A stretch of DNA of 64,000 bases from Mesorhizobium mediterraneum (lineage in GTDB: Bacteria; Pseudomonadota; Alphaproteobacteria; Rhizobiales; Rhizobiaceae), in the NCBI RefSeq assembly GCF_002284565.1, contig NZ_NPKI01000033.1, positions 1 through 64,000 on the forward strand, read 5' to 3'. The notes under the pieces are model-generated. The model saw only the letters and a program-made list of their open reading frames with translations. It did not search any database and was not told the DNA's origin. Shown piece after piece: positions 1-8,836 of this stretch; position 1 is the first letter of the stretch; each line of letters opens with the position of its first letter. Position numbers and translations under genes: made by a program.

Positions 1-92
1 AACGCCTCATTCCTTCCAACACCCCTCAACCGTCTCGGCGCTGCGCGCCGATCCACCTTCTCCCACAAGGGGAGAAGGGAAGCACGCCGGCG
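1..92. repeat. Intergenic end of window with a repeat-like hairpin
   Basis: No gene is seen here. The stretch 54-80 holds a CTTCTCCC...GGGGAGAAGG hairpin preceded by a GCGCnGCGCGC-rich block. The composition resembles the left arm of the hairpin repeats found elsewhere in the window, but only part of an element is visible. It follows the stop of the leftmost minus-strand gene and could act in transcript 3' end formation; that is inference. Confidence 0.4.
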
Positions 93-488
93 TCAGTCCG
101 GGATCACCGCTGTCGCCTGGATTTCCACCTTGGCGCGATCCTCGACCAGCGCCATGACTTGCATGGCGGCCATGGCCGGAAAATGCCGGCCGATGACCTC
201 GCGATAGGCCTCACCGATCCCTTTGAGGTTGGCCAGATACTCGGCCTTATCGGTAAAGTACCAGGTCATCGAGGTGATATGCTCAGGCATGGCGCCAGCC
301 TCGGCGAGCACGGCGACGATGTTGGCAAGCGTCTGGCGCACCTGGCCGACAAAATCATCGGTTTCGAATTGGCCTTGCCCGGTCCAGCCGACCTGGCCGC
401 CGATGAAGATCATCTGCCCGCGCGCGGCGACGCCATTGGCGTACCCAACAGGTTTCGCCCAGCCTTCCGGCTGCAGGATGGTGTGCAT
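93..488 (-). CDS. RidA/YjgF-family protein
   Basis: A 131-residue protein of the Rid (YjgF/YER057c/UK114) fold, the usual length for the family. The start at 488 is preceded by GGGAGG about 7 bases upstream; a longer frame to 521 lacks such a site. The family motifs for trimer formation and the C-terminal VEIQA strand are present. Canonical RidA enamine/imine deaminases carry an Arg just before this strand; in this protein the aligned position (in VMALVED) appears to be Leu, so it is more likely one of the other Rid subfamilies. It is the last gene of the minus-strand catabolic operon, after an acyl-CoA dehydrogenase. In a 2-aminobenzoyl-CoA pathway the reduced ring product is an enamine, so a role in its hydrolysis is attractive but unproven. 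Confidence 0.85.
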   Translation of the reverse strand: MHTILQPEGWAKPVGYANGVAARGQMIFIGGQVGWTGQGQFETDDFVGQVRQTLANIVAVLAEAGAMPEHITSMTWYFTDKAEYLANLKGIGEAYREVIGRHFPAMAAMQVMALVEDRAKVEIQATAVIPD

Positions 489-571
489 ATCAAGCCTCCC
501 GATACTCAAATCCGGTCGCAATGTTCAAAATCGAACCAGTCTAATTCGCAATTATCCGTCCCAGTTCGGCC

Positions 572-1720
<1,149 letters not shown>

Positions 1721-1756
1721 TTCTGCCTCCACTGTGCTTCGGGCCTTGCACTCCAC

Positions 1757-1917
1757 GGCGCCCCCCTCTGTCCTGCCGGACATCTCCCCCACGAGGGGGG
1801 AGATTGGACGTCACCACTGCTTTCGCCAATCGCCGGCATTGCAGGAGAAGCGCTGCAGGTGGAGCTGCCAATCTCCCCCCAAGTGGGGGAGATGGCCGGC
1901 AGGCCAGAGGGGGGCGC
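1757..1917. repeat. Family A intergenic element, copy 1
   Basis: Two inverted arms of about 50 bp flank a less conserved core of about 60 bp. The left arm has the order GCGCCCCCCTCTGTCCTGCC, GGACATCTCCCCC and GGGGGGAGATTGG; the right arm is its reverse complement with a few changes. Each arm also folds on itself (CTCCCCC/GGGGGAG). This copy sits inside an operon, between the enoyl-CoA hydratase and acyl-CoA dehydrogenase genes, so it would be transcribed and form large hairpins. Confidence 0.9.
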
Positions 1918-1957
1918 TGTCCCGCCAACGTGTCCATTTTGATTAAAGAAAACATCC

Positions 1958-2770
1958 TCAATTGCCCTCGAACACCGGCTTCTGCTTGCCAACAAAAGCC
2001 TCGTACGCCCGCTTGAAATCGCCGGTCTGCATGCAGATCGCCTGCGCCTGCGCTTCCGTTTCGATCGCCTGGTCGAGACCCATCGACCACTCCTGGTTCA
2101 ACTGCGTCTTGGTAATGCCGTGGGCGAAGGTCGGGCCGGAGGCGATGCGCGCGGCCATGTCGAGTGCTTCGGCCTCAAGCGCTGCGGCATCGACCAGCCG
2201 ATTGAAGAAACCCCAGCGCTCGCCTTCCTCAGCACTCATCGTGCGGCCGGTGTAGAGCAGCTCGGCGGCGCGGCCCTGGCCGATGATGCGCGGCAGGATC
2301 GCGCAGGCGCCCATGTCGCAGCCGGCAAGACCGACGCGGGTGAACAGGAACGCCGTCTTGGCTTCCGGCGTGGCGATGCGGATATCGGACGCCATGGCGA
2401 TGATGGCGCCGGCGCCCACCGCCACGCCGTCGACCGCCGCAATGATCGGTTTGCCGCAATTCAGCATCGCCTTGACGAAATCGCCGGTCATTCGGGTGAA
2501 GGCGAGCAACTCCTTCATGTCCATCTTGACCAGCGGGCCGATGATGTCGTGAACATCGCCGCCGGAGCAGAAATTGCCGCCATTGGGCAGGAACACCACC
2601 GCATCGACATCGTCGGCATAGACGAGGTCGCGAAAGATATCGCGCAGCTCGGCATAGCTTTCGAAGGTCAGCGGGTTCTTGCGCTCCGGCCGGTCGAGCC
2701 GGATCTTTGCGATCTTGCCTTCGACCTGCCAGAGGAAATGCTTCGGCTTGCGGCCGGCCATTTTTGTCAT
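1958..2770 (-). CDS. Enoyl-CoA hydratase/isomerase family protein
   Basis: A 270-residue crotonase-fold protein. The oxyanion-hole segment NGGNFCSGGDVHD and the helix IAAVDGVAVGAGA followed by RIATPEAKTAF are typical of the superfamily. The start at 2770 forms an ATGA overlap with the stop of the upstream MarR gene, indicating translational coupling; a frame to 2785 exists but is less likely. It lies in a gene string with an SDR and an acyl-CoA dehydrogenase, the set expected for beta-oxidation-like processing of an alicyclic CoA thioester. It may hydrate or hydrolyse the product of the fused monooxygenase/reductase encoded upstream; specificity is inference. Confidence 0.88.
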   Translation of the reverse strand: MTKMAGRKPKHFLWQVEGKIAKIRLDRPERKNPLTFESYAELRDIFRDLVYADDVDAVVFLPNGGNFCSGGDVHDIIGPLVKMDMKELLAFTRMTGDFVKAMLNCGKPIIAAVDGVAVGAGAIIAMASDIRIATPEAKTAFLFTRVGLAGCDMGACAILPRIIGQGRAAELLYTGRTMSAEEGERWGFFNRLVDAAALEAEALDMAARIASGPTFAHGITKTQLNQEWSMGLDQAIETEAQAQAICMQTGDFKRAYEAFVGKQKPVFEGN

Positions 2771-3237
2771 TCCCGTCCCTCCCAATTGCTGCGGAAGGAA
2801 TTCAGCATGCCGGTTAGCCGGCGCGCCTCGTCCTCGCTCACATTGCCCAGCAGCTCGCCGATCCAGCTCTCATGTGCGGCGGCGATCACGGCGAAAGCCT
2901 TCGATCCTTCCTCCGTCAGCCGCACCATCGAGGTGCGGCGGTCGCCATTGCGTCGGGCGCGGGCGACCAGCCCTTCCGAAACCAGACGGTCGACGATGCC
3001 AGTCACATTGCCGTTGGACACCAGCAGGAAGCGCGACAGGTCGCTCATCAGCATGCCTTCCGGCACGCGGTAGAGTGCGGCCATCACGTCGAAGCGCGGC
3101 AGCGTCGTGTTGAACTCCTGCCGCAGGCGCTCGCGCAGCTCGGCCTCGATGCTGCGTGAGGCGCGCAGCAGCCGCACCCACAGGCGCAGGCGGTCCTTGC
3201 CGGGTCCGGACGGCGCGGGCAGGGGACCGGCTACCAT
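2767..3237 (-). CDS. MarR-family transcriptional regulator
   Basis: A 156-residue winged-helix regulator. The recognition helix and wing are visible as SRFLLVSNGNVTGIVDRL, then GLVARARRNGDRR and the wing motif VRLTEEG. The start at 3237 overlaps the stop of the SDR gene (3231-3233), and its stop shares ATGA with the next gene, so it is embedded in and translationally coupled to the catabolic operon. MarR proteins of aromatic catabolism often bind the CoA thioester substrate and release an operator. Two palindromes at 6349-6376, one overlapping the -35 of the operon's internal promoter, are its best candidate sites; autoregulation is inferred. Confidence 0.88.
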   Translation of the reverse strand: MVAGPLPAPSGPGKDRLRLWVRLLRASRSIEAELRERLRQEFNTTLPRFDVMAALYRVPEGMLMSDLSRFLLVSNGNVTGIVDRLVSEGLVARARRNGDRRTSMVRLTEEGSKAFAVIAAAHESWIGELLGNVSEDEARRLTGMLNSFRSNWEGRE

Positions 3238-4001
3238 GTCTCGCCTCCCGAGATCGAGATCGTCTGGCCGGTGATCGATTGGGCCGCATCGCCGCACAGC
3301 CACAGCACCGCGGCTGCAACCTCTTCCGGCTGGATGAAGCGGCCTTGCGGGTTTGTCGAGGCAAGGCTCGTCCTTGCTTCTTCGGCCGAGCGGCCGGTCT
3401 TTTCGACGATGCGCTGGATGGATTCCTCGAGCATCTCGGTTTCGATGAAGCCCGGGCAGACGGCGTTGACCGTCACGCCGGATTTGACGGTCTCGACCGC
3501 CAGCGCCCGCATCAGGCCGACGACACCATGCTTGGCGGCAACGTAAGCGGCGACATACGGATAGCCCTTTAGCCCGGCCGTCGACGCGACGAATATGACA
3601 CGGCCTGATTTCCGCGCGGCCATGCCGGCCAGCGCCGGTTTCACCGTCAGGAACGCGCCGGTCAGGTTGACATCGAGCGTGCGCTGCCAGTCCGCGAGCG
3701 AGGTCCGCTGTGCCGGGGCGCTGCCGGACATGCCGGCATTGGCGACGACGATATCGATCGGCCCGCGCGCCGCCTCGGCCTGACTGTAGAGCGACGCCAT
3801 TGCCGCCTCATTGGTGACATCGGCAGCGATGCCGAAGATGCGATCGCTTTGCCTGGCGACCTCGGCAAGTGCCGCCTCGCGGCGGCCGCAGATGGTCACG
3901 TCGATGCCGGCGCCGGCCAGCGCCAGCGCGATGGCTCGGCCGACGCCGGACCCGCCGCCGGTGACCAGCGCGTGCCGCGTTGTCATCGTCGCGGCGCTCA
4001 T
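3231..4001 (-). CDS. SDR-family NAD(P)-dependent oxidoreductase
   Basis: A 256-residue short-chain dehydrogenase/reductase. It has the Rossmann motif TGGGSGVGRA near residue 15, the NAG motif (VVANAGMSG), the catalytic Ser in VASTAG and the YxxxK pair in AAYVAAKHG. The start at 4001 forms an ATGA overlap with the stop of the monooxygenase/reductase gene, giving strong translational coupling; a second Met five codons later is possible. In the operon context it is the candidate dehydrogenase for the hydroxy or oxo group on the reduced ring or the beta-hydroxyacyl-CoA formed later. FabG-like biosynthetic enzymes share these motifs, so the role rests on context. Confidence 0.9.
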   Translation of the reverse strand: MSAATMTTRHALVTGGGSGVGRAIALALAGAGIDVTICGRREAALAEVARQSDRIFGIAADVTNEAAMASLYSQAEAARGPIDIVVANAGMSGSAPAQRTSLADWQRTLDVNLTGAFLTVKPALAGMAARKSGRVIFVASTAGLKGYPYVAAYVAAKHGVVGLMRALAVETVKSGVTVNAVCPGFIETEMLEESIQRIVEKTGRSAEEARTSLASTNPQGRFIQPEEVAAAVLWLCGDAAQSITGQTISISGGETW

Positions 4002-6292
4002 ACTTTCAGCCCCGCGGCCGCGTCGCGTTCGGCCAGCCGGTAGATCTGGTCGCGGCCCGGCAGATAGGGATCCGGCCATTTGACGCCGCGGTCGCCGAGC
4101 GTGACGGCCGCATGCAACGTCCAGTAGGGGTCGGCGAGATGCGGCCTTGCCATCGCGACGAGATCGGCGCGGCCGGCCATCAGGATCGAATTGACGTGGT
4201 CCGGCTCGTAGATGTTGCCGACCGCCATGGTCGCCATGCCGACCTCATTGCGGATGCGGTCGGAGAACGGCGTCTGGAACATGCGGCCATACACCGGTCT
4301 TGCATCGGCCGAGGTCTGGCCGGCCGACACGTCGCAGATGTCGACGCCGGCCTCATGCAGCAGCCGTGCGATCTCGACTGCATCGGCCGGCGTCACGCCT
4401 TCGATGCCGACCCAGTCATTGGCCGAGATGCGCATTGAAACAGGTTTTTCGGCGGGCCACGCGGCCCGCACCGCATGGAAGACTTGGAGCGGATAGCGCA
4501 TGCGGTTTTCGAGCGAGCCGCCATAGGCGTCCGTGCGCCGGTTGGTCAGCGGCGTGATGAAGGAGGACAGGAGATAGCCGTGCGCAGCATGGATTTCGAG
4601 CATATCGAAGCCGCAGCGCGCCGCCATTTCTGCCGAGGCGACGAACTGGTCTCGCACCAGATCCATGTCGGCGCGGTCCATCGCTTTCGGCAGCTGATTC
4701 TCAGGCGACCACGCCACCGCCGATGCCGCCATCACAGGCCAGTTGCCTGATGTCAGTGGCACGTCGGTTCCTTGCCAGCCGAGCCGGGTCGAGCCCTTGG
4801 CGCCGGAATGGCCGATCTGCGCGCAGATTTTGGCCTCGGTCTCGGTATGGACGAAATCGACCAGCCGTTTCCAGGCGACCTCATGATCGGGTGCGTAGAA
4901 CCCGGGGCAGCCAGGCGTGATGCGGCCTTCCGGGCTGACGCAGGTCATCTCGATATAGACGAGGCCGGCGCCGCCCTTCGCCCGTTCGGCATAATGGGCG
5001 AAGTGCCAGTCGGTCGGGCAGCCGTCGACGGCCTTGTACTGCGCCATCGGCGAGACGACGATGCGGTTGTGCAGCGTCATGTCGCGCAGCCGGAACGGCG
5101 CGAACATCGGCGCGCGACGAAGACTGTTGCCGCCGGCGCCCGCCTGGCGCTGGAACCATTCCTCGGCGCCGGCCAGCCATTCGGCATCGCGCAGCCGCAA
5201 ATTCTCGTGGCTGATGCGCTGCGAGCGGGTCAGCAGCGAATAGTTGAACTGGACCGGGTCGAGGCCGAGATAGCGCTCGACCTCCTCGAACCATTCGAGC
5301 GAATTGCGTGCCGCCGACTGCAGCTTCAGCACTTCGGTGCGGCGGGCATCTTCATATTTGCGGAACGCCGCTTCGAGGTCGGGCTCGGAATCGACGTAGT
5401 CGGCCAGCGCCGCAGCACTTTCCAGCGCCAGCTTGGTGCCGGAGCCGATCGAGAAATGCGCTGATGCCGCCGCGTCGCCCATCAGCGCCAGATTCTTGTA
5501 GGACCAGCGTTCGCACAGCACGCGCGGGAAATTGATCCAGGCCGAACCTCTGATGTGGTTGGCATTGGTCATCAGCGCGTGGCCGCCGAGATGCCTGGCG
5601 AATATCCGTTCGCAGACGGCGATCGATTCTTGCTGTGACATCGCGCCAAAGCCGAAGCGCTCCCAGGTCTGCTCGTTGCATTCGACGATGAAGGTCGCGG
5701 TTTCACTGTCGAACTGGTAGGCATGCGCCCATACCCAGCCATGCTCCGTCTTCTCGAAGACGAAGGTGAAGGCGTCGTCGAACTTCTGCTGCGTGCCGAG
5801 CCAGACGAACTTGCATTTGCGGGTGTCGATATCTGGCTTGAACACGTCGACGAAAGCGCCCCGTGCCTTCGAATTCAGGCCGTCGGCGGCGACAACCAGA
5901 TCGTGGCTCTCCATATACGGCTTAGGGTCGGCGATATCGGTCTCGAAGACCAGCTTCACGCCGAGCTCGCGCGCTCGCCGCTGCAGCAGGGTAAGCAGCC
6001 GCTTGCGGCCGATGCCGCAGAAGCCGTGGCCGGTTGAGACCGTGCGCACGCCGTCATGGATGACGGCAATGTCGTCCCAATAGGCGAAATGTTTTTTGAT
6101 CCAGACGGCGCTGACCGGATCGTTCCTGGTCAGATTGTCGAGCGTTTCGGCCGACAGCACGACGCCCCAGCCGAATGTGTCGTCGGCGCGGTTGCGCTCG
6201 AATACCGTCACCTCGTGCGCGGCGTCCCTGAGCTTCATCGAAATGGCAAAGTAGAGGCCGGCTGGTCCGCCGCCGAGAACCGCAACCTTCAT
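3998..6292 (-). CDS. Fused FAD monooxygenase / Old Yellow Enzyme-type reductase (2-aminobenzoyl-CoA monooxygenase/reductase or salicylyl-CoA 5-hydroxylase type)
   Basis: A 764-residue two-domain flavoprotein. Residues 1 to about 380 form a salicylate-hydroxylase-like FAD monooxygenase, with GGGPAGLY at 8-15 and the second FAD motif LMGDAAASAHF in the 280s. Residues from about 390 form an NADH:flavin oxidoreductase/Old Yellow Enzyme domain, starting APFRLRDMTLHNRIVVSPM and containing HAAHGYLLSSF. This fusion is the hallmark of Azoarcus evansii 2-aminobenzoyl-CoA monooxygenase/reductase, which hydroxylates and then reduces the ring to 2-amino-5-oxocyclohex-1-enecarbonyl-CoA. The same family name covers salicylyl-CoA 5-hydroxylase. 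Neighbouring beta-oxidation-type genes, the Rid protein and the isatin-hydrolase-like gene favour the aminobenzoyl substrate; that choice is inferred. A promoter with two operators lies just upstream. Confidence 0.9.
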   Translation of the reverse strand: MKVAVLGGGPAGLYFAISMKLRDAAHEVTVFERNRADDTFGWGVVLSAETLDNLTRNDPVSAVWIKKHFAYWDDIAVIHDGVRTVSTGHGFCGIGRKRLLTLLQRRARELGVKLVFETDIADPKPYMESHDLVVAADGLNSKARGAFVDVFKPDIDTRKCKFVWLGTQQKFDDAFTFVFEKTEHGWVWAHAYQFDSETATFIVECNEQTWERFGFGAMSQQESIAVCERIFARHLGGHALMTNANHIRGSAWINFPRVLCERWSYKNLALMGDAAASAHFSIGSGTKLALESAAALADYVDSEPDLEAAFRKYEDARRTEVLKLQSAARNSLEWFEEVERYLGLDPVQFNYSLLTRSQRISHENLRLRDAEWLAGAEEWFQRQAGAGGNSLRRAPMFAPFRLRDMTLHNRIVVSPMAQYKAVDGCPTDWHFAHYAERAKGGAGLVYIEMTCVSPEGRITPGCPGFYAPDHEVAWKRLVDFVHTETEAKICAQIGHSGAKGSTRLGWQGTDVPLTSGNWPVMAASAVAWSPENQLPKAMDRADMDLVRDQFVASAEMAARCGFDMLEIHAAHGYLLSSFITPLTNRRTDAYGGSLENRMRYPLQVFHAVRAAWPAEKPVSMRISANDWVGIEGVTPADAVEIARLLHEAGVDICDVSAGQTSADARPVYGRMFQTPFSDRIRNEVGMATMAVGNIYEPDHVNSILMAGRADLVAMARPHLADPYWTLHAAVTLGDRGVKWPDPYLPGRDQIYRLAERDAAAGLKV

Positions 6293-6324
6293 GTGTGCGA
6301 TCTCCTCTTCGCTTTTCTGCGCCT

Positions 6325-6376
6325 AGTATCGCGCTTGAGGCAAATTATTTCAAGCTTGAAGTTTCATAATTGAAAC
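6325..6376 (-). promoter_or_regulatory. Promoter with two palindromic operators before the monooxygenase/reductase gene
   Basis: Read on the minus strand, TTGAAA (6353-6348) and GATACT (6330-6325) are separated by exactly 17 bases, a good sigma70-like -35/-10 pair, with the start codon 33 bases further on. The -35 is part of a perfect 12-base palindrome TTCAAGCTTGAA (6349-6360). Directly beside it lies GTTTCATAATTGAAAC (6361-6376), a 6+6 inverted repeat with a 4-base spacer. Both share a TTTCA/TGAAA core, as expected for two MarR dimer sites. A regulator bound here would block the promoter. The MarR protein encoded two genes downstream is the obvious candidate. Confidence 0.7.
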
Positions 6377-6437
6377 GACTCGCCTCGGATGCCTATGGCG
6401 TGCCTGCGGGCAGACCCGCGAGCACGCGCTCGCCGGG

Positions 6438-7037
6438 TCATTTTTCCGGCGTCTTCGGGCTCCACAGCACCGTCTCCGCGTCCTTTTCATAGGCCATGCC
6501 GTTGGGATAGCTGATCGCTTCCAGCTGCAGGCCCCAGGGCGCCTGGAAATAGAGGATACTCTGGCCGGCAGCCGGACCTTCGGTAACCGGCAGCGGGCCC
6601 ATCCGCGTCTTGACGCCCTTTTCATCGAGATAGGCTTTTGCGGCGGCGATGTCGTCGACGTAGAAGGCGATATGAAAGCCGCCAATGTCGCTGTTGCGGG
6701 CCTGCAGGTCTCTCTGATCCGGCGCGGTGTATTTGAACAGCTCGATATTCGATCCGTAGCCGCAACGGACCAGAGTGATCTCCTCGATCACCGCCTTGGG
6801 ATCGACGCCCAGCAGATCCTGCATGAACGTGCCTTTGTCGTCGGCGAACGGGCCGAAGGACATCGCCTTCTTGCAGCCGACGATCTCGGTGAAGAAGTCG
6901 ACGGCCTGCTTCATGTCGGGCACCGTAACCCCGGTGTGATCGTGCCCCCGCATGCCGGGAATGGAGCCGGCGGAAGCGGTGCCGATGCTGGCCAGGACGG
7001 CGGTGGCAAGCGTAGCGTTTCGGATTGCATTCCTCAT
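6438..7037 (-). CDS. VOC (glyoxalase/dioxygenase superfamily) protein with signal peptide
   Basis: A 199-residue vicinal-oxygen-chelate protein. A Sec-type signal peptide fills roughly residues 1-23 (hydrophobic ATLATAVLASIGTASA, cleavage after ASA). The mature part starts a betaalphabetabetabeta module (RGHDHTGVTVPDMKQAVDFF) and a second module (GGFHIAFYVDDIAAAKAYL), with His and Glu residues at typical metal positions. The start at 7037 has AGAAGGA about 8 bases upstream; an ATG three codons earlier abuts the same site. It lies between the ABC importer genes and the monooxygenase/reductase gene on the same strand. Exported VOC proteins are uncommon in catabolic operons; it may act on the imported compound in the periplasm. 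The substrate is unknown. Confidence 0.8.
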   Translation of the reverse strand: MRNAIRNATLATAVLASIGTASAGSIPGMRGHDHTGVTVPDMKQAVDFFTEIVGCKKAMSFGPFADDKGTFMQDLLGVDPKAVIEEITLVRCGYGSNIELFKYTAPDQRDLQARNSDIGGFHIAFYVDDIAAAKAYLDEKGVKTRMGPLPVTEGPAAGQSILYFQAPWGLQLEAISYPNGMAYEKDAETVLWSPKTPEK

Positions 7038-7131
7038 GTCAGTCATCCTTCTCGCGGGACGTGGGTGACTTGCCGGGCGCACGCCCGAGGCCCGCTCTTC
7101 GGCGTGCGAATGATTTGCTGCGAATGATGCT

Positions 7132-7962
7132 TCATGCCGGCACCTTAGCGGCGGGCAGCAGCCAGCCTTCATCGATCTCGGGCAGTGGGATGGCTGATAT
7201 CAGGTCGCGTGTGTAGGCCTGCTGCGGCTTCTCGAACAAAGCGTCCGTCGCGCTGGCTTCGACGATCGCGCCTTCGCGCATGACGATCACTTGCCGGCAC
7301 AGCCGCCGGATCACCGACAGATCGTGGCTGATGAAGGCGACCGTCAGGCCCATTTCGGCGGCCAGCTTTTCCAGCAACGTCAGGATCTGTGCCTGGGTCG
7401 ACACGTCGAGGCCGGAGACGATCTCGTCGGCCAGCACGAATTTCGGCGACAGCGCGAGCGCCCGGGCAATGCCGACGCGCTGGCGCTGGCCGCCCGACAG
7501 TTCGTGACGGTAGCGGCTGGCGAAGCTTTGCGGCAGGCCGACGCGCTGCAATGCCTCCGCGACACGCCCCTTGAGATTGTCGCCAAACCCGTTTTGCCTG
7601 AGGGGGGCGGCGATGATGCTGGCAATGGTGCGGCGCGGGTTGAGCGACGACATCGGATCCTGGAAGATCATCTGCAGATTGCGGCGCAGCGGCCTGAGCT
7701 CGGCCTCCGGCAGATGCGTGATGTCGCGGCCGTCGAAGGTGATGCTGCCGGCGCTCGGCTCCAGCAGGCGCACCAAGGCGCGGCCGAGCGTCGATTTGCC
7801 CGATCCGGATTCGCCGACGATGCCGGTCACCGATCCTCTGGGCAGGTCGAAATCCAGGCCTTTCAGGATCTCCACCATCGGCGCCCGGCCGATCAGCGGC
7901 TTACGGGTCATATCAGGCAGCGCGACCTTCAGGCCGCGGACGGAAAACAGCGGCTCAGCCAT
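7132..7962 (-). CDS. Dipeptide/oligopeptide-type ABC transporter ATP-binding protein (DppF/OppF type)
   Basis: A 276-residue ABC ATPase with Walker A GESGSGKST, signature LSGGQRQR, Walker B FVLADE and the switch His in AFISHDLSV. The D-loop region reads DEIVSGLD where DEPTSALD is commonest; the catalytic Glu is kept. The C-terminal part (KPQQAYTRDLI) is typical of the peptide/nickel importer family. Its start at 7962 overlaps the partner ATPase gene by 8 bases. It is the last importer gene before the exported VOC gene and the aromatic CoA pathway, so the importer probably brings in the pathway substrate or a conjugate of it. Confidence 0.92.
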   Translation of the reverse strand: MAEPLFSVRGLKVALPDMTRKPLIGRAPMVEILKGLDFDLPRGSVTGIVGESGSGKSTLGRALVRLLEPSAGSITFDGRDITHLPEAELRPLRRNLQMIFQDPMSSLNPRRTIASIIAAPLRQNGFGDNLKGRVAEALQRVGLPQSFASRYRHELSGGQRQRVGIARALALSPKFVLADEIVSGLDVSTQAQILTLLEKLAAEMGLTVAFISHDLSVIRRLCRQVIVMREGAIVEASATDALFEKPQQAYTRDLISAIPLPEIDEGWLLPAAKVPA

Positions 7963-8836
7963 GCGGGCGCCTCCAGGCCTGGTCGGCAGCGGCGATCTCC
8001 GCGGCCAGCCCGGCCAATACCGCGTCGTCCACCGGTTTCAGCGAGGCGAACGGGTCGGTGTAGCGCGGTGTCGCCGCCATCAGCGCTCGCGTGTAGGGGT
8101 GCTGCGGAGCCGCGAACAGCGCCGCCGTCTCGGCCTCCTCCACGACCTTGCCGGCATAGAGCACCGAGACTTTCTGGCTGATCTTGGCGACGACGCCGAG
8201 ATCATGGGTGACGAACAGGATCGCCGTGCCGTGCTCGCGCTGCAATTGCGCGATCAGGCGCAGGATCTGTTTCTGCACGGTCACGTCGAGCGCCGTGGTC
8301 GGCTCGTCGGCGACGATCAGCCGGGGCTCGGCGGCGAAGGCGGCGGCAATCAGCACGCGCTGGCGCATGCCGCCGGAAAGCTCGTGCGGATAGCATTTGA
8401 GGACACGGTCCGGGTCGCGGATCTGCACCTCGTCGAGCAATTGGCGGATGCGGGCGTCGGCTCCCTGCCCGCTCCAGCCGAGGATGCGCACCAGCCGGTC
8501 GGTCATCTGCGGACCGATGCGGCGCGACGGGTTTAGCGCGGTCAGCGGATCCTGCGGGATCAGCGCGGTGCGGGCACCGATCAATGTGCGCCTTGCCTTC
8601 GGCTGAAGCCGGCCGAGGTCCTCGCCCTCGAGCAGCATATCGCCTTCGACGATGCGCACGCTGGGCGGCAGCACGCCGAGCACCGCCTTGCCGATCATCG
8701 TCTTGCCGGCGCCGCTCTCGCCGACCAGCGCGCGAACCTCGCCGGGTTGGACCGAGAGCGAGACCGAGCGCAGCACGCGGGCGCCATTCGGCAGCACGGC
8801 GCTGAGATTGGCGATGTTGAGGCAGCTCGCGTTCAT
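7955..8836 (-). CDS. Dipeptide/oligopeptide-type ABC transporter ATP-binding protein (DppD/OppD type)
   Basis: A 293-residue ABC ATPase. It has Walker A GESGAGKT, signature LSGGMRQR, Walker B LIVADEPTTALD and the His switch FVTHDLGV. The true start is 8836, where ATG shares ATGA with the stop of the permease gene; the frame stays open far upstream inside that permease, but that extension is not protein-like. The C-terminal APQHPYTRALMAATP stretch is the oligopeptide-importer family feature. It pairs with the second ATPase encoded just downstream, giving a heterodimeric motor on the cytoplasmic face of the membrane. Confidence 0.92.
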   Translation of the reverse strand: MNASCLNIANLSAVLPNGARVLRSVSLSVQPGEVRALVGESGAGKTMIGKAVLGVLPPSVRIVEGDMLLEGEDLGRLQPKARRTLIGARTALIPQDPLTALNPSRRIGPQMTDRLVRILGWSGQGADARIRQLLDEVQIRDPDRVLKCYPHELSGGMRQRVLIAAAFAAEPRLIVADEPTTALDVTVQKQILRLIAQLQREHGTAILFVTHDLGVVAKISQKVSVLYAGKVVEEAETAALFAAPQHPYTRALMAATPRYTDPFASLKPVDDAVLAGLAAEIAAADQAWRRPHG

